DNA from: Endocalyx cinctus
Taxonomy: Eukaryota > Ascomycota > Sordariomycetes > Amphisphaeriales > Apiosporaceae
Reading direction: 5' to 3'
NCBI GenBank assembly: GCA_001600455.1
Contig: BCKC01000009.1
Coordinates: 2,108,001-2,172,000, forward strand
Length of the DNA: 64,000 bases
The notes under the pieces are model-generated. The model did not search any database, had not been told where the DNA came from, and was given only the letters and a program-made list of their open reading frames with translations. Shown here one piece after another: positions 1 to 11,676 of this stretch; within the stretch, counting starts at the first letter, position 1; each line of letters starts with the position of its first letter. The translations under genes and the position numbers were made by a program.

Positions 1-1001
1 GAATACAAATAACCGTGATGACCTTTGCCAAGGTGTCGCCGAAATCGTTAAGCTTCTGCTTCAGGGGAGTGGGCTCCGAGATTTGTGCCGTGATACTCTC
101 GTGGATATCACCGATAGCAGTGTTAGATCCAGTGAGGACAACGATAGCTTTCGCACGGCCTGTAACAACGGTAGTTCCGGAGAATAGCATGTTGGTCTGG
201 TCCTGGAGAACAGCTTTCTCATCCTTGACAACATGGGTATCGTCCTTCCCAACACTTTCACTCTCTCCCGTCAGAATGGCCTGGTCAACAGCAAAGCTGT
301 TGCTTTCAATAGAAACGATTCTACAATCGGCGGGGATACGATCACCAACAGATACCGACACGATATCACCAGGGACTAGTTCTTCAGCCTTGACGCGGAA
401 AACCTGACCAGTGTTTCTGATAACACTGGCAACGTTGGCAGAATACTCTTGAAGAGCGGCGATAGCTTTTTCGGCACTGCTTTCCTGGGAAACACCGACG
501 ACAGCGTTCAATATGAGAATCGTCAAGATCTGATGATAGGTAAATCGACAAAGTTAGCGCATGTTTTACGTGTAGCGTATACAGACAAGACATAGTTATG
601 TGCACGCAATATCATTTGGCGTGGGGAAGGGTGCTTACAACAGCGGGATCGACAAATGCGCTCCAACCACCTTCGTCTTCGAAAAGCGCAAGGACAAAGG
701 ACACAGCGGCAGAAGCGAGAAGAATTATAACAAGTTGATCTTTGAATTGCTCTAGGATGAGCTCCCATAAGGGAGTTGGGGGCTCTTCGGGAATAGCTAT
801 AGTGGAAAAGATAGAACAATTAGCTTACTTCGGTACTCACTTTCTTATAGGGTAGGCAAACAGCTTTGTAATGCGAAACATACCATTTCTTCCATGTTTA
901 CTTCTCAATTCTATGACCTGCTGGTCTGTAAGTCCATCATGTGAATCGACGTTAAATTTGGCCAGAACGGCATCTATGGGCTCTGCAAAGGCGCTCTCCA
1001 T
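1..1001 (-). CDS. SERCA-type Ca2+-transporting P-type ATPase, N-terminal part (runs off window)
   Basis: P2A-type ATPase that pumps Ca2+ from cytosol into the ER or another internal store, using ATP and an aspartyl-phosphate intermediate. Three exons are visible: 1001-884, 796-639 and 529 to the window edge. The joins are supported because they rebuild the family N-terminus (MESAFAEP..., then [16 protein letters not shown]), a first membrane hairpin, and the actuator domain with its TGES loop ([14 protein letters not shown]). The ..[12 protein letters not shown].. segment, the TAIG and [10 protein letters not shown] stretches and the start of the next membrane helix follow. The phosphorylation motif DKTGT and everything after it lie outside the window. 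The spacing of PEEPPTP and the TGES region fits SERCA better than the PMR1 or plasma-membrane PMC1 types. The start codon at 1001 is the only Met giving the conserved N-terminus. Confidence 0.9.
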
Positions 1002-2400
1002 ATTTCGAGCTTATAGTGTGTTCGCAAAGAAATGGTTTACAGAAACCATGCGAAGGATATAAGAATAATAGAAACTTGACAGGGAATGAGAAACAAGATT
1101 GAAAAAAAGTAAATTGAAGCCTAGAATATGAGACAAACAAAAGCTTTAAAGATGCCACATATCTTTCTTCTTCGTAGTCAGATCCTATCGCCACACAAAG
1201 AATAGGAAGAAAATAAAAGAAGAATCACTTGAGATTAGAATTTGATTTTGGCATGTAACTTCTTTTTTTTTTTACCAAGAAAATATCCACCTATTTTACG
1301 AGGTAGTTACTAGCTCCAGCTAACAATCGGAAAACCGAAGGCCGTCTAACGATACCATGAGCTTCTATAGCAACGTGTTCAATGTTCTTTTTTAGTGGCG
1401 TCCACTAAAAATTCACTATTAGGTCCCTGTAACCCCTCATAGGCAGATAGGCTCCAGGGACCGGGGGTACAGCGGGGCTCTAGGGCTCAGGCAAGATGCT
1501 AACTTCTGACAAATTAAGTTTTGCATATGGTAGACTTCAATATCTCTTATTGGTTACAAACTCAACTACCTAGGCAACTACCTTGTAATGTAGTACCTAT
1601 ATACTGCAAGGCTACTTAGACTAAAGGTCTAGAATTCCTCCAGGCTCACATATTAGTAGGTATACAATAGTGCGACGGAACCAACTTTGAACCTGATGAT
1701 GTAGTATGGGTACCGAAGTACACCTCCGAATCCCGAGAGCTGGGCACCTCCACGGCACCTCAGAGCCGTGATGCTTGATAAGCATATATCCATAGATCTT
1801 CTAATAAGATATATGGATAGGTTGGGTATTTCATGAATAGTCCGTATTATACCACCGGTGATTAGGTTAGGACCTTCTGCAGTGTATTCTTGATCTGCAT
1901 ACTAATAAACAATCACAGGTAGCTAAAAACTTACTCTGCCTTTCTTTTTTTTTCTTTCTTTTCATATATATGTATATAGTATATACGAAGCGATCTTTGC
2001 TGTCCACCGAATATTTTTGATTTACAGAGCGCATTGTACCAATTTGTTAAGCAGCTGTTTCTGGAATGTCCAAAGTATGCAGGATGAATCAAATGCTTCT
2101 TCTTTTACTATCATGTTTTTTTTGTCCTCCGTCTCGCAATGGTGTCTATCGAAGTTGGTATTGCTATCTAAGAGCGACGATCACATCACCACGTCGCGAA
2201 ATCAAGTCATCCGACTAAGTTAACTCCCAATTCAGGGTTAAAGTAGCCGCCCGTGCCGTATACCCGCATGCACCTGGAATATCTTTCCCGATCCTCCGGT
2301 ATTATCATATCATGTCCATGAGTGCCCTGCCTGTACCTCGAGAAGGTCATTGCCATCCAATCCTGTCAGCCCTACGGCCTGTTCCACGATCTTATTTTGA
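1002..2400. other. Intergenic region between the Ca2+-ATPase and Ran genes
   Basis: About 1.4 kb between the start of the ATPase gene and the stop of the Ran gene, both on the minus strand. It must hold the ATPase promoter and the Ran 3' end. The sequence is AT-rich. A GC-rich island at about 1430-1490 contains runs such as CTCCAGGGACCGGGGG, and TACC/GGTA-type palindromic words lie near 1560-1620 and 1800. No reading frame longer than about 70 codons looks coding. Confidence 0.5.
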
Positions 2401-3417
2401 TTACAAGTCGTCATCCTCATCCTCACCAGGTAGAGGCATAGTAGACGCTTCCTCCATCTCCTTGCGGTACTGCTCAAGAAGCTTCTCGTCGACCTCGGCG
2501 GTGGGCGGGGCAAGAGCGGGGGCGGCGACGAATTCCTATATGAACATTAGCTCTTATATATTCTTATTTAGCGTCAGGAGAAACCTACCAGAGCGGGGTT
2601 TCCAACGAGCTTTCGGGCGAGCCAGAGGAAAGGCTTCTCAAAGTTGTAATTCGACTTGGCCGAAATATCGTAGTACTGCAAGTTCTTCTTTCGGTGGAAG
2701 GTGATGGTCTTGGCCTTGACCTTTCGCTCCTTCACATCGACCTTGTTACCGCAGAGAACGATGGGAATGTTCTCGCAGACACGGACCAAGTCACCTAGAT
2801 TCGGGAGAAAAGATATTAGGCATGTTTGGTGCAGATTGGAATATGGGTCATCGTGGGAACTTACGGTGCCAGTTGGGGACGTTCTTGTAAGTGATACGGG
2901 AAGTAACATCAAACATGATGATACCGCACTGGCCGTTGATGTAGTACCCATCGCGAAGACCGCCGAATTTCTCCTGACCGGCGGTATCCCAGACATCGAA
3001 GGTGATTTGACCGAAGTTCTATAACGACCTAGTCAGTATCACTGTGTTTAAAGAAACCAAATCATAAGCGGGGTCGAATAACTTGAAACTTACCGTCGTG
3101 AAGCCGAGAGGGTGAACTTCGACACCAAGGGTGGCCATGTACTTCTTCTCAAATTCACCAGTCAAGTGACGCTTGACGAAGGTGGTCTATAATCGTGGTC
3201 AGCGCAACCATCGTCAGTAAAAGTTCAAGGAGAGCAGGGTGTGTATAGAGTGTCTGCGGGGCACTATTGAAAATTACAGTTGTGCAGGGGTTTCGAAGTG
3301 AGATAAAACAATGATATTGTGTAAATCGTTGATATTGTTATTATTATTTCTTCATACCTTTCCAGTACCACCATCGCCGACGAGGACAAGCTTGAAGGTA
3401 GGAACTTGCTGAGCCAT
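2401..3417 (-). CDS. GSP1: Ran-family small GTPase (nuclear transport)
   Basis: Ran GTPase, which sets the direction of nuclear import and export through its GTP/GDP gradient and also acts in spindle assembly. Five exons (3417-3358, 3186-3094, 3018-2865, 2794-2589, 2535-2401) join in phase to a 215-residue protein, the normal Ran length. Visible motifs are the P-loop GDGGTGK at about residues 14-20, switch I ending HPLGFTT, switch [23 protein letters not shown] for guanine specificity, and [13 protein letters not shown]. The acidic C-terminal tail ends EDEDDDL, the hallmark of Ran compared with Rab or Rho; it lacks a C-terminal prenylation cysteine. The first intron (171 nt) interrupts the gene inside the P-loop, right after the Lys. 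All donors are GT and all acceptors AG. The identity is very secure. Confidence 0.97.
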
Positions 3418-4973
3418 TGTGCTTGTTTGTTGTGTTGCTCTCTTGTTGCGAGGTAAACAAGTGGGTTAGATAAACACTGGATAAAGTCAGGTCAGTTGGG
3501 TGAACATCGAAAATGTGTAAAGAAGAGAAGCAATAATGATGAGAAGAAAAAGAAATCTGAGAAATAAATGTTTAATGAACACATACCTAAGATAATAAAG
3601 TACAAGGCTTTATTAATCTAATAGAAATTTGTCGGTTAGGATTTTGTTCACCGATGATGATATGTTGCGAAAGATTTTAGAAGTGGCGGGACAAAGAAAA
3701 GGCTTGGGGTGTTGCTCATAAAATTAGGATTGGGCAGGCAGCGGGGCAACACGTGACAATGACCTTTGGTTAGGGGGGCAGAAGCTATTAGAATATATAA
3801 AAGAGGGAAAAAAAAAAAAAAAAACATTACATACAGTAGGCAGATAGGCAGATAGGCTACTAGGATAATGGTGCCACACACACTAAACTCGTTGTAGGAT
3901 TAGTGCTTTCACACTACGTAGTAGGCAGTATCACCCGGGAAGAGAGCAGGAAGAAAAAAAAAATAAAAGAAAAAAAAAGGGCGAACATTCACTGACAACT
4001 GACTTGCATGCTGAGTACCTAGTAGGTTACTTAGTGAATCAAGTCAGGCATTTCACAATTTATTGCCCAATAAATAGGTTTTACAGCAAGAATTAGATAC
4101 TTAATGTATACCTGACATATGCCGCCTTAAGCCAGATTCTAGCCTGACCCTTGACTAATGAGCGAAAGAGGTGAGCCTAAGTAAAAGCGGCAAACACGCT
4201 AATCCCAAAGTGTATATAAAGAAGTGAACGTAAATCATATAACTTACTTCTTTATTCATATTCAGGCAAATTGACTCGGATTTTTTTTTTTAAGATACCT
4301 TTCTTATTTGTGTTTTCCTCTACATCTTACGCTATATCTACCTAGACTTCGTAGTCAATTAGGTAGATATTACTTTTTATTTTCTAAAGTGGAGAGATTT
4401 GATACAGGTACCAATGTTTTGGTATAGTAAGTACCTATAGGTACCCAAGGCCTACTATCAGGTAGGCAAATATTTTGGCTTAGAGATACTACGACTAAAG
4501 GCATTTGTTAGGCATCTGCTCTTACTAGCACAGCAACTGTAACCTGATAACGTTGGGCTCATCGTTGTTGGTATGTAAAATTCGGCAAACAACAGACAGG
4601 GCTGCCTTTAACAATAGTACAGATGCCTAATCTATATGGGTAACCATTTCATTGCCTGCCCTCTTAATGTTCCTGCATTCCATATCACATCATCATCAGC
4701 GTGAGCTCTGTGTCGGTTGGAATGTTACTAGACTACTACTAAGTGGAATATTTCGTTCTTTTGTTATGGGGCATTCCTACCCATCGATGAAGAGACATAA
4801 AATATGCTGCCACGTTGACACGGACTACGGCCGAGTAAAAGGCAGCTTGGATAGTGCCGGTTCTTATAAATAGTCAGGAAAGTCCACGCAGTAAAGTAAT
4901 GTTGGGTAGAGATATGACCAGCCGGAAATGGACGATAGCCAGCTCAAGACTTGGTGGCTTGATATTGTGCTTT
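3418..4973. other. Intergenic region upstream of Ran and downstream of NAS2
   Basis: About 1.55 kb holding the Ran promoter and the NAS2 3' end. It has a poly-A tract of about 19 nt near 3808, purine-rich A/G tracts around 3950-3980, a repeated AGGCAGAT word at 3838-3856, and several TAGGTACC-type words at 4410-4470. Small open frames at 3648-3881 and 4652-4873 show no protein-like composition and are not called. Confidence 0.5.
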
Positions 4974-5841
4974 CTATATGGGTAAAATGTGACAGCCCAA
5001 GAGTCCACGGCCTCCCCAGTTTCGTCTTGGCACCAGGTAAAGTTGCAGCTCTCGTCTAGCGTTCGAATCACCTCGGCGCGAAATTTTTACGAGAACTCGC
5101 TGCTGCAGAGAGAATCAGCAATGTCATCCAATCATCACCATCGCTTAACTTACCCCTTCATTCCCTTGCACACATTCAGCTACCTTCTTGAGCCCGTCGT
5201 GGTTACTCTTATTTACGTATCCGAAATTGCGAATCTCGTCACCAGCTTTTAATCCAGCTGTATCTGCCGGACTATCTGTCACAACGCTGTTGACTTTGGC
5301 AAATGGTTCATCTAGAACTTCGGGAATAGAATCTCCCATCATCCCACCCTGACTTGTAGAGGTTGGTGCAACATCATCAGTGTCTTGTAGGCTAGCGAAG
5401 TGTTCATGGAGGTGTTTCTCGATAGTATTCATAAGGCTCTTATAGTCATTCTTGAGGTGGATGATTCGCGCTCGAGTCGTTCGTACTGGTGGCGTGTTGT
5501 TAGTCAAGGATGCACGGTAGATGTTGAAATGGTAAGGGAACATACTCTGGGCAACATCTATATCTGCTCTTGGAAATCCATCCGGCGTGGTTAGAGGGGT
5601 TTCCATGTTTACCCCATGCTACACATAGTGTCAGTAAGGTGACGGGAAAACATTATCCTAGAGACGTAACTGAATCGAGAACATTTCCGAGAGCTTTGAG
5701 CTCAGCCTCCAAATTATCTTTCTTTAGCTGCAGCTCGGCAAAGGAAAGTTGTGTCGCATTGCCATTCGTAATGGAGTGGGAAGAGGGTCCCGACGGGACG
5801 GTTGGTGCATGGAGGTTGTTCATTCTTAATGGAAGGCCCAT
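4974..5841 (-). CDS. NAS2: 26S proteasome assembly chaperone with PDZ domain (Nas2/PSMD9/p27)
   Basis: Chaperone that binds the ATPase subunit Rpt5 during assembly of the proteasome base and releases before the 26S particle is complete. Four exons (5841-5671, 5618-5546, 5485-5154, 5102-4974) give about 234 residues, normal for the family. The N-terminus has the NNLHAPTVPSGP motif and a helical QLKKDNLEAELKAL segment. The central block reads HGVNMETPLTTPDGFPRADIDVAQIRTTRARIIHLKND, joined across two introns. A PDZ domain follows, with a SPADTAGLKAGDEI core at about residues 140-195. The last exon supplies the family C-terminus, PRRNWGGRGLLGCHI. The first intron uses an unusual donor, GTTACG, and the last acceptor is ambiguous by one CAG, which adds or drops one Gln. 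A Met 7 codons upstream (5862) is possible, but 5841 better matches relatives. Confidence 0.92.
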
Positions 5842-6928
5842 ACTTTCTAGCCCATTAATCAAGGCATTGTCAAGGATACAGAAAAGTAAAAAGTTAACAG
5901 GTAGATAAAAATGCGAGTGTCACAAGATACAGATCTTATTACATTAGTCTACAGGGCAGACGCGTCCTTATGGTGGGGTTAGTTAGCTGCATTACTTCAT
6001 TGCGGCACCTCTCTAATCCCCCGCCCCCCCCTGCCATTAGAACGTTTAAAATGACATAATCAGTAACATACTGCCCAGGATGTTCCACATCTTGGCTAAC
6101 TGCACAAAGATCTGAACTGAACACAAGTCGCACTTCACCATTTTTAATCAAAGATAGATCTGGTCAGACACTGAGTAACTCTCCGAGTTCAGTTTCTGGT
6201 TAACATACATGTCTTATTCATTATCAAGGAAGTTTTGACCTTTAATTCACTATCAACTGTAGCACTAATTGGAGAGTGCGGGGACCAAGGTGAAAAGTGG
6301 TCTGTTAAACAGTTAAAGATGTCACATCCAATCAAAGGGCTACAAACAATCATATGTCGTATTTCCACTGGAAATTTATATGTGTATATTTAACGGTGAT
6401 TATAATATACTAGTGAATAAAATAAAGAGACCGGAATTATCAGATGCTCCTCATTAGAAACCATAAAAGACAATACTCGAGAGCTTGTGTGTGAACCGCA
6501 TTCCTTTTGATTGCTTTTGATTGCTCCTGTATCTGTAAATTAGTATCCGTAAACTGCAAATTGTTTGCTGTGGACAGAGATCAGACCATTGCCTGTACAA
6601 GGCCGTAATTTCTCCCTGGCAAACAGATTCGATCTAAACGACGAAGCATGTGATAAATGGAAGAGCGACGATCCATGAGAACAATGTACTTTGGCAGGTT
6701 GGACTTCATACTTGCACTGGACGATTTGAGAATATAAATATAGCTGCTGTTTCCATCCTCATCTCAGTCCCTACATCGCCTCACCTTAGCACCAAAGAAG
6801 CATATATTGATAATTGAAAGGTTAAGAGAGGTATTCTCCTAACGAAGATATTATCGTAGTTTCTTAGCAACGCCCACAAAACTCGAAGCTATAGGATCAT
6901 TGCTTCGATTTCATTCCGAGGTACCGAG
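5842..6928. other. Divergent intergenic region between NAS2 and the small secreted protein
   Basis: About 1.1 kb shared as promoter by two genes that point away from each other. It is AT-rich, with a C-run (about CCCCCGCCCCCCCC) near 6018-6030. A TATA-like box for the plus-strand gene is listed separately. No coding frame is supported. Confidence 0.5.
6733..6740 (+). promoter_or_regulatory. TATA-like box upstream of the small secreted protein gene
   Basis: The word TATAAATA lies about 190 nt upstream of the ATG at 6929. The DNA downstream of it carries a C/T-rich stretch (CATCCTCATCTCAGTCCCTAC) that looks like a fungal initiator region. This is a motif match only. Confidence 0.35.
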
Positions 6929-7496
6929 ATGGTTCGCTCTCTCCATATCCTAGGTCTCTTGGCTACGGCCGTCACGGCGATTCCTTTGGAAGCCAAAGCT
7001 GTGGAGGCCACCTGCTTCCACCCAAGCGGCTTCGAACTGTGGAACTATACAACCTTCACCCCGTCCTCTGACTCAAATGAGGTCAATGTCTTCTTCTACT
7101 TTATCGACGAAGATACCGGTGTCAGTACCAACTGTTATCGAAATTCTACCTCGAAATCAAGCGTCGTGGGAGGTGATACCAGATGGCCTTGTGATTCGCA
7201 AGACGTCCATTTCGTCTCTCCAACATCTGATGGCATAAAACTGATCGAGACGCAGTGCCCGGGGTCGTAAGTCTTCAAAGATACTCAATCCTGAGATTAT
7301 TTATATACGCATTACCGTGCTTGTATAAAATAATAGCGTAGCTGATCATTCTAGTAGCACACCCGCGTATGAAGCAACTGGCTTGGTTAATCCAACTATG
7401 AAATGCACGGACTCAACATCGGGAACGGAGTGTGGCTTCGATGGGCTGGTCATCATGGGGACTTTTGATAAAGTGCAGCCAATGTCTCAGAATTGA
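6929..7496 (+). CDS. Small secreted cysteine-containing protein, function unknown
   Basis: Two exons (6929-7266 and 7355-7496) give 159 residues; unspliced, the frame hits a stop inside the donor GTAAGT. The first 17 or so residues (MVRSLHILGLLATAVTA) form a clear signal peptide. The mature part has six cysteines, several N-glycosylation sequons (NYT, NST) and a beta-rich pattern of alternating hydrophobic residues (EVNVFFYFIDEDTG, GLVIMGTF). Size, cysteine count and lack of any enzyme motif fit a candidate effector or wall-associated secreted protein. The general look recalls the AA1-like (Alt a 1) beta-barrel family, but I cannot confirm that by eye. It is followed on the same strand by a secreted lipase with its own promoter space. 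The coding call is reasonably sure; the function is unknown. Confidence 0.72.
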
Positions 7497-8349
7497 CAAA
7501 CTCACACAGGATGAGTAGAGGCACTAAGTTAGGAAAACGCAAGAAAAAAAAAAGGATGTTGTTTGAGCGTTATTTCTAAGAATACATTCAGTCGCTCGCT
7601 GCTAGGAGCTCGATTATCTTTCGTTTCTCTGATGATTAGGAATATGTTCAAACTGAAGTCAAACTAGGTAGATTGATATATCAAATGTACTCTTCTAAGA
7701 GGATGCGTGATTCATTAGAGCATATAACATTGGAATCATCCATGGCAAGTGAACAGCATGATAGGTTGGTGAGTTATGTTTGGTCAGGTGTAGAAGCCTT
7801 ATTGGAATAGTGCAGCGCATTGCAGTGCAGTCAGTACTTAACATGGCCATTAAAAGGAATTTCGTAAGTGGAGCCCCCCGCGTTTTGATTAGCGCTTATT
7901 TCGACCCATTCAGCCATTGTCTTCTAGTGTATGTACTCCATACATATGGGCCATTTATTAGGACATTTAGGACATTAGAACTTCATCCAGCTCATCACAC
8001 GACTTCTTTGTAACATTCTGGAAATTACACTAATTACTTAAGCCATCGCATTTCGGTATTGTCATTCATCAAACGTCGACGATTTTATAATATAAACCAC
8101 GCCTTCTGAATCAATTTCCTCATTTAATTTTCAATTATGAAATTAAATTAACTCTTTATTTACTCCTTACAGCTCTACTTTCTCTTTAAATCTCTCAAGC
8201 CCGAGGGCATCCATCACTTAAATAATTATGAGTTGGTGACATCATCGAGAACCTAACGTCCATATTGGCTTGTACCTAAGTACCTACCTAGAGGTAGTTT
8301 GACGTCTAATTCAGTGCCTGCCTACTCATCAATATTTCCTTTATTCGCC
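7497..8349. other. Intergenic region upstream of the lipase
   Basis: About 850 nt of AT-rich DNA. TACCTAAGTACCTACCTAGAGGTAG at 8273-8297 is a TACC/GGTA palindrome cluster placed just upstream of the lipase start. Pyrimidine-rich tracts at 8150-8200 probably belong to the lipase promoter. The open frame at 7780-8013 has no protein-like features. Confidence 0.45.
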
Positions 8350-9582
8350 ATGTTTATTTCAACTGTGTCTTTTCTTCTATTACTCTTCTCAAACAAATCT
8401 GCAATTGGATCTCCTCTTACAGATCAGCAACCGGTTCAGGGCTTCAACTATGAATCACAAACGCAAGGAATTTCGTGGGGATTTTTCGCCGCGCTCGAAC
8501 GCCTTTCCCGCCTAGTCGACATAACGTACTGTGTTGGTACCACCGGGATTTCACAACCATTTTCGTGCGTGTCCAGATGCAAAGAATTCCCAACGCTGGA
8601 ACTCGTCTCTACGTGGAATACCGGGATTTTGATGAGCGACAGCTGCGGATACATTGCCGTCGACCACGGACCGCGCAGTAACCTTCATCCAACAACCTAC
8701 GATGATGCTAACCTTGACGGATCAAGCCGAGGGGCGATAATTGTTGCGTTTCGTGGTACCTACAGTATTACGAACACTATTGTCGACTTGAGTACAGTAC
8801 CCCAGGAATATGTTCCATTCCCTCCCCCAGAGGACGAAGGGCACCAACCGCCCGAGGAGCCTCACCATAGATGCTACAACTGTACCGTGCACCTGGGCTT
8901 CTTGGAATCATGGAAAAGTGCCAGAAAAGAAGTTTTGGCTGCACTAGAGCCTTTGCATCACAAATATCCTGATTACCCAATCCATCTGGTTGGGCATAGC
9001 TTAGGCGGTGCCGTTGCCGCCTTGGCCTCCTTAGAATTGAAAGTCATCCGTGGATGGGACAACGTTATCGTGACGACATTTGGGGAACCTCGTGCTGGAA
9101 ACGACGGTTTCGTGAAATATCTCGACGCTGTTTTCGAGCTCAAAGACGGAAATATCCCAATCGAGGGACGAACATATCGACGATTAACCCACGTTGACGA
9201 CCCGATTCCCTTGCTACCTCTTTCCGAATGGGGCTACAGATCACATGCTGGAGAAGTATTCATATCTAAAGGTGATCTATCTCCAGAGCCGTCCGATATC
9301 CGAGTATGCGTCGGAGATTATGACCCACAGTGTATTGCGGGATCGGAAGGAGAGGACCCCAAGTTGGTTGGTCGAGCGCTGTCGGAAATGTCCGGAGAAG
9401 ATAATGAGAACAGGGCGAAGCGTCGCTCGCCCTGGGCAATCCCGGCACGCTACAAGCTCTGGGAATTATTTTTCGCGCATCGTGACTATTTCTGGAGACT
9501 TGGGCTATGTGTACCTGGCGGCGACCCGATTGACTGGGGAAAAGATAGATATCCTGCGCTCGCTCTAAACGACGAGCTTTGA
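8350..9582 (+). CDS. Secreted class 3 lipase (alpha/beta hydrolase, triacylglycerol lipase type)
   Basis: Extracellular esterase/lipase hydrolysing acylglycerol ester bonds. The protein has 410 residues and no intron. The frame is open further upstream, but the first ATG is at 8350 and gives a good signal peptide (MFISTVSFLLLLFSN...). The substrate-pocket strand VAFRGTYS is followed by a family-typical proline-rich insert (VPFPPPEDEGH...) and the CTVHLGF segment. The nucleophile elbow GHSLGG carries Ser217. The probable acid is Asp284 in THVDDPIP, and the probable His is His377 in AHRDYF, which leaves the full Ser-Asp-His triad in place. A dibasic stretch (AKRRS) before the final His region could be a KEX2 site. 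Even cysteine content suggests disulfides. It may process fatty esters or plant/fungal polymers, but the substrate cannot be read from the sequence. Confidence 0.9.
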   Translation: MFISTVSFLLLLFSNKSAIGSPLTDQQPVQGFNYESQTQGISWGFFAALERLSRLVDITYCVGTTGISQPFSCVSRCKEFPTLELVSTWNTGILMSDSCGYIAVDHGPRSNLHPTTYDDANLDGSSRGAIIVAFRGTYSITNTIVDLSTVPQEYVPFPPPEDEGHQPPEEPHHRCYNCTVHLGFLESWKSARKEVLAALEPLHHKYPDYPIHLVGHSLGGAVAALASLELKVIRGWDNVIVTTFGEPRAGNDGFVKYLDAVFELKDGNIPIEGRTYRRLTHVDDPIPLLPLSEWGYRSHAGEVFISKGDLSPEPSDIRVCVGDYDPQCIAGSEGEDPKLVGRALSEMSGEDNENRAKRRSPWAIPARYKLWELFFAHRDYFWRLGLCVPGGDPIDWGKDRYPALALNDEL

Positions 9583-11676
9583 ACTCACTCTTTAGTTTAT
9601 TTGCACTTGATGTTAAAGGATAGCGACATAGGGAAGTTTCTGGACTCTGTTTGCTTTCTTTATTTCTCTTTTCTCTTCCGTTATCTTCGCGCTCGCCTCA
9701 AGGAAAAAGGAGTTGATGCGTGGATCAGGGAAAACAAGCGACGGCTGTTAGTGTTAAAATGATGCAAGAAAAGCAATCTGGTATTTATAGGTGGTGTCTA
9801 ATGCTGTATATAACTGTTATGTATAAATTATACGAAATCTGGTCATATCTTCCTCGACTCTCGATCTAAACTGCTGTGCAAGAGGAAGGCGTATTTCAAA
9901 ATTAAGTCGTTAATTATTAAGGGGGTAGTTTAATAAATTTACGTATGAGAGACCTTGGCAGTCACCCTATAAATATATCAATGACAGGAAAAGAAAATGA
10001 AGATGATGAAGAGTCATTTACTGTGTACAGTAGTGGGAATAGGAGTTTCCTGGATTCCTAAGTCTTGACCCTAAACTCAAAGGTCAGGGTTATAACAAGG
10101 GCGACCGAGACCCTGAAAAACGGAAAGTCCGGATAGTAGCGAAAAGAGGGCCAGATGAATACGCTATCTAGATAACCTTGAGGATTCATGACCACGCTAG
10201 GAATATTAGCCAACCCACTCCAAGAGCGGTAAGCATACATACGCAGTAAATACTGTAAATACTTACCTAGGTGGTATATCTATATACTGTACACTACAGT
10301 AGAGTACTCGTAGAGTAGTATATAAAGTAGGGTAGGGATACTACTGTATAAAAATACCTATCTGTGTCCTAGGTAAGTACATACATAGCAGAGTCTCTAC
10401 ATAGTACACGTACTCTGTACATAGTATCTACCTACCTAGCAGCCTAGGTCCATAGTATATGGATATGGGTACTAGCCTGGTATTCACGGCGTTTACCTTA
10501 CTTGCACTGCCTTCACATCGGCTACTATCCATACTACGTATTACATTTGTATGGTGATACAGGATCTATTCGCCTCTCAAATGAGCAGGGGGGCCTCATT
10601 GGGGCCAGGTCATAGTGGGGGTAGTCGCATAGTTTATGTACACATGTCAGAGAGGGCGATAGTACCGACAGTACTCTCTTCGCATAAGTACTTTATACGG
10701 TAGTACTCCGTAGAAATGGAAGTTTAAAGAAAGGAATTACCCAACAAACCAATGAGGGGGAAACAATGAATTCGGTATGATTCGGTATCACCCGACGCGT
10801 CCAAGGCTTACATCCAAATCTATGGCGTATTTCTTTTTCTGGTTTGTGTACAAAATAAATACTGAATAACATTGTTTTATGTACCAAAATAAACTTGAAA
10901 ATTTATTCAAGATATTAATATATAGTGTTTTTGTATCCATACGGTTGCCTAGGATGAATAAACATGGAACGTATAATGTATACAGTAAATCATCTTTGAT
11001 TTACTTATTAGAAATTGGTATGTATATCAATATTTTAAAAAAGAGTATATACTTACACATACATACGTAAGTACTTCAAGAACATATCATGTCCATATGT
11101 ATCTAGGTACCTATACTCGCGAAGTATGCCTTACCAATAAACAAAGTATTAAGTATGTTAAGAAAGAGAGAGAAAGAAAAACATTGGATGATTTGGGGCT
11201 GAAATAAACGACAAGTAAAAATATACAGAAGTTTTTTTTTTTTTTTTTCCTTCTACGATAGAGGGGTAAATAAGAAACTTGAAGCCTAACTTTACTGATG
11301 AAATTATGTATTTATACACTGATTCAAGTACTAAAAAACAAGTAATAATTAGTATATAGTACCTAACACAAGAACCACAGGTGCACAGGCCAATTACTTG
11401 GAACACTGACCAGTGGCCAGTGACTTATCGGCGGGACATTATTGTGGGGCTATGACCTGGACTGGTCTTGAGTTGCTGATTTCTCCTCCCACACCCAAAC
11501 CTCATTTTCAACGCTCTATTTGATAGACTACAAACGTAAACAATTCCTACCCATTCTACTACACCCTTTTTTTTCCCCCCCATTCCTGCAAAACAATAAT
11601 CTTGACATTCCCTTACACCTCTCTTTTAAATTTTCATCACATAATCGCCGAGATCAGTCTCTCCTCATAGCCGAAT
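9583..11676. other. Intergenic region with palindrome-rich DNA, upstream of the 14-3-3 gene
   Basis: About 2.1 kb with no supported gene. Between 10240 and 10460 the sequence is packed with short TAC/GTA palindromes (CCTAGGTA, GTACACTACAG, TACCTACCTAG). A GTACTCCGTA word lies near 10703 and is a copy of the TACGGAGTAC motif in reverse. A 17-nt T-run is at 11232-11248. The last 200 nt, rich in C/T, form the 14-3-3 promoter and 5' UTR. Confidence 0.5.

Noticed and set aside
4874..5071. 65-codon minus-strand frame at the NAS2 end
   Set aside because: Wrong frame; splicing at 5103 into another frame gives the true NAS2 C-terminus (WGGRGLLGCH).
8299..8349. Upstream extension of the lipase frame
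   Set aside because: It begins at TTG with no ATG before 8350; starting at 8350 gives a normal signal peptide.
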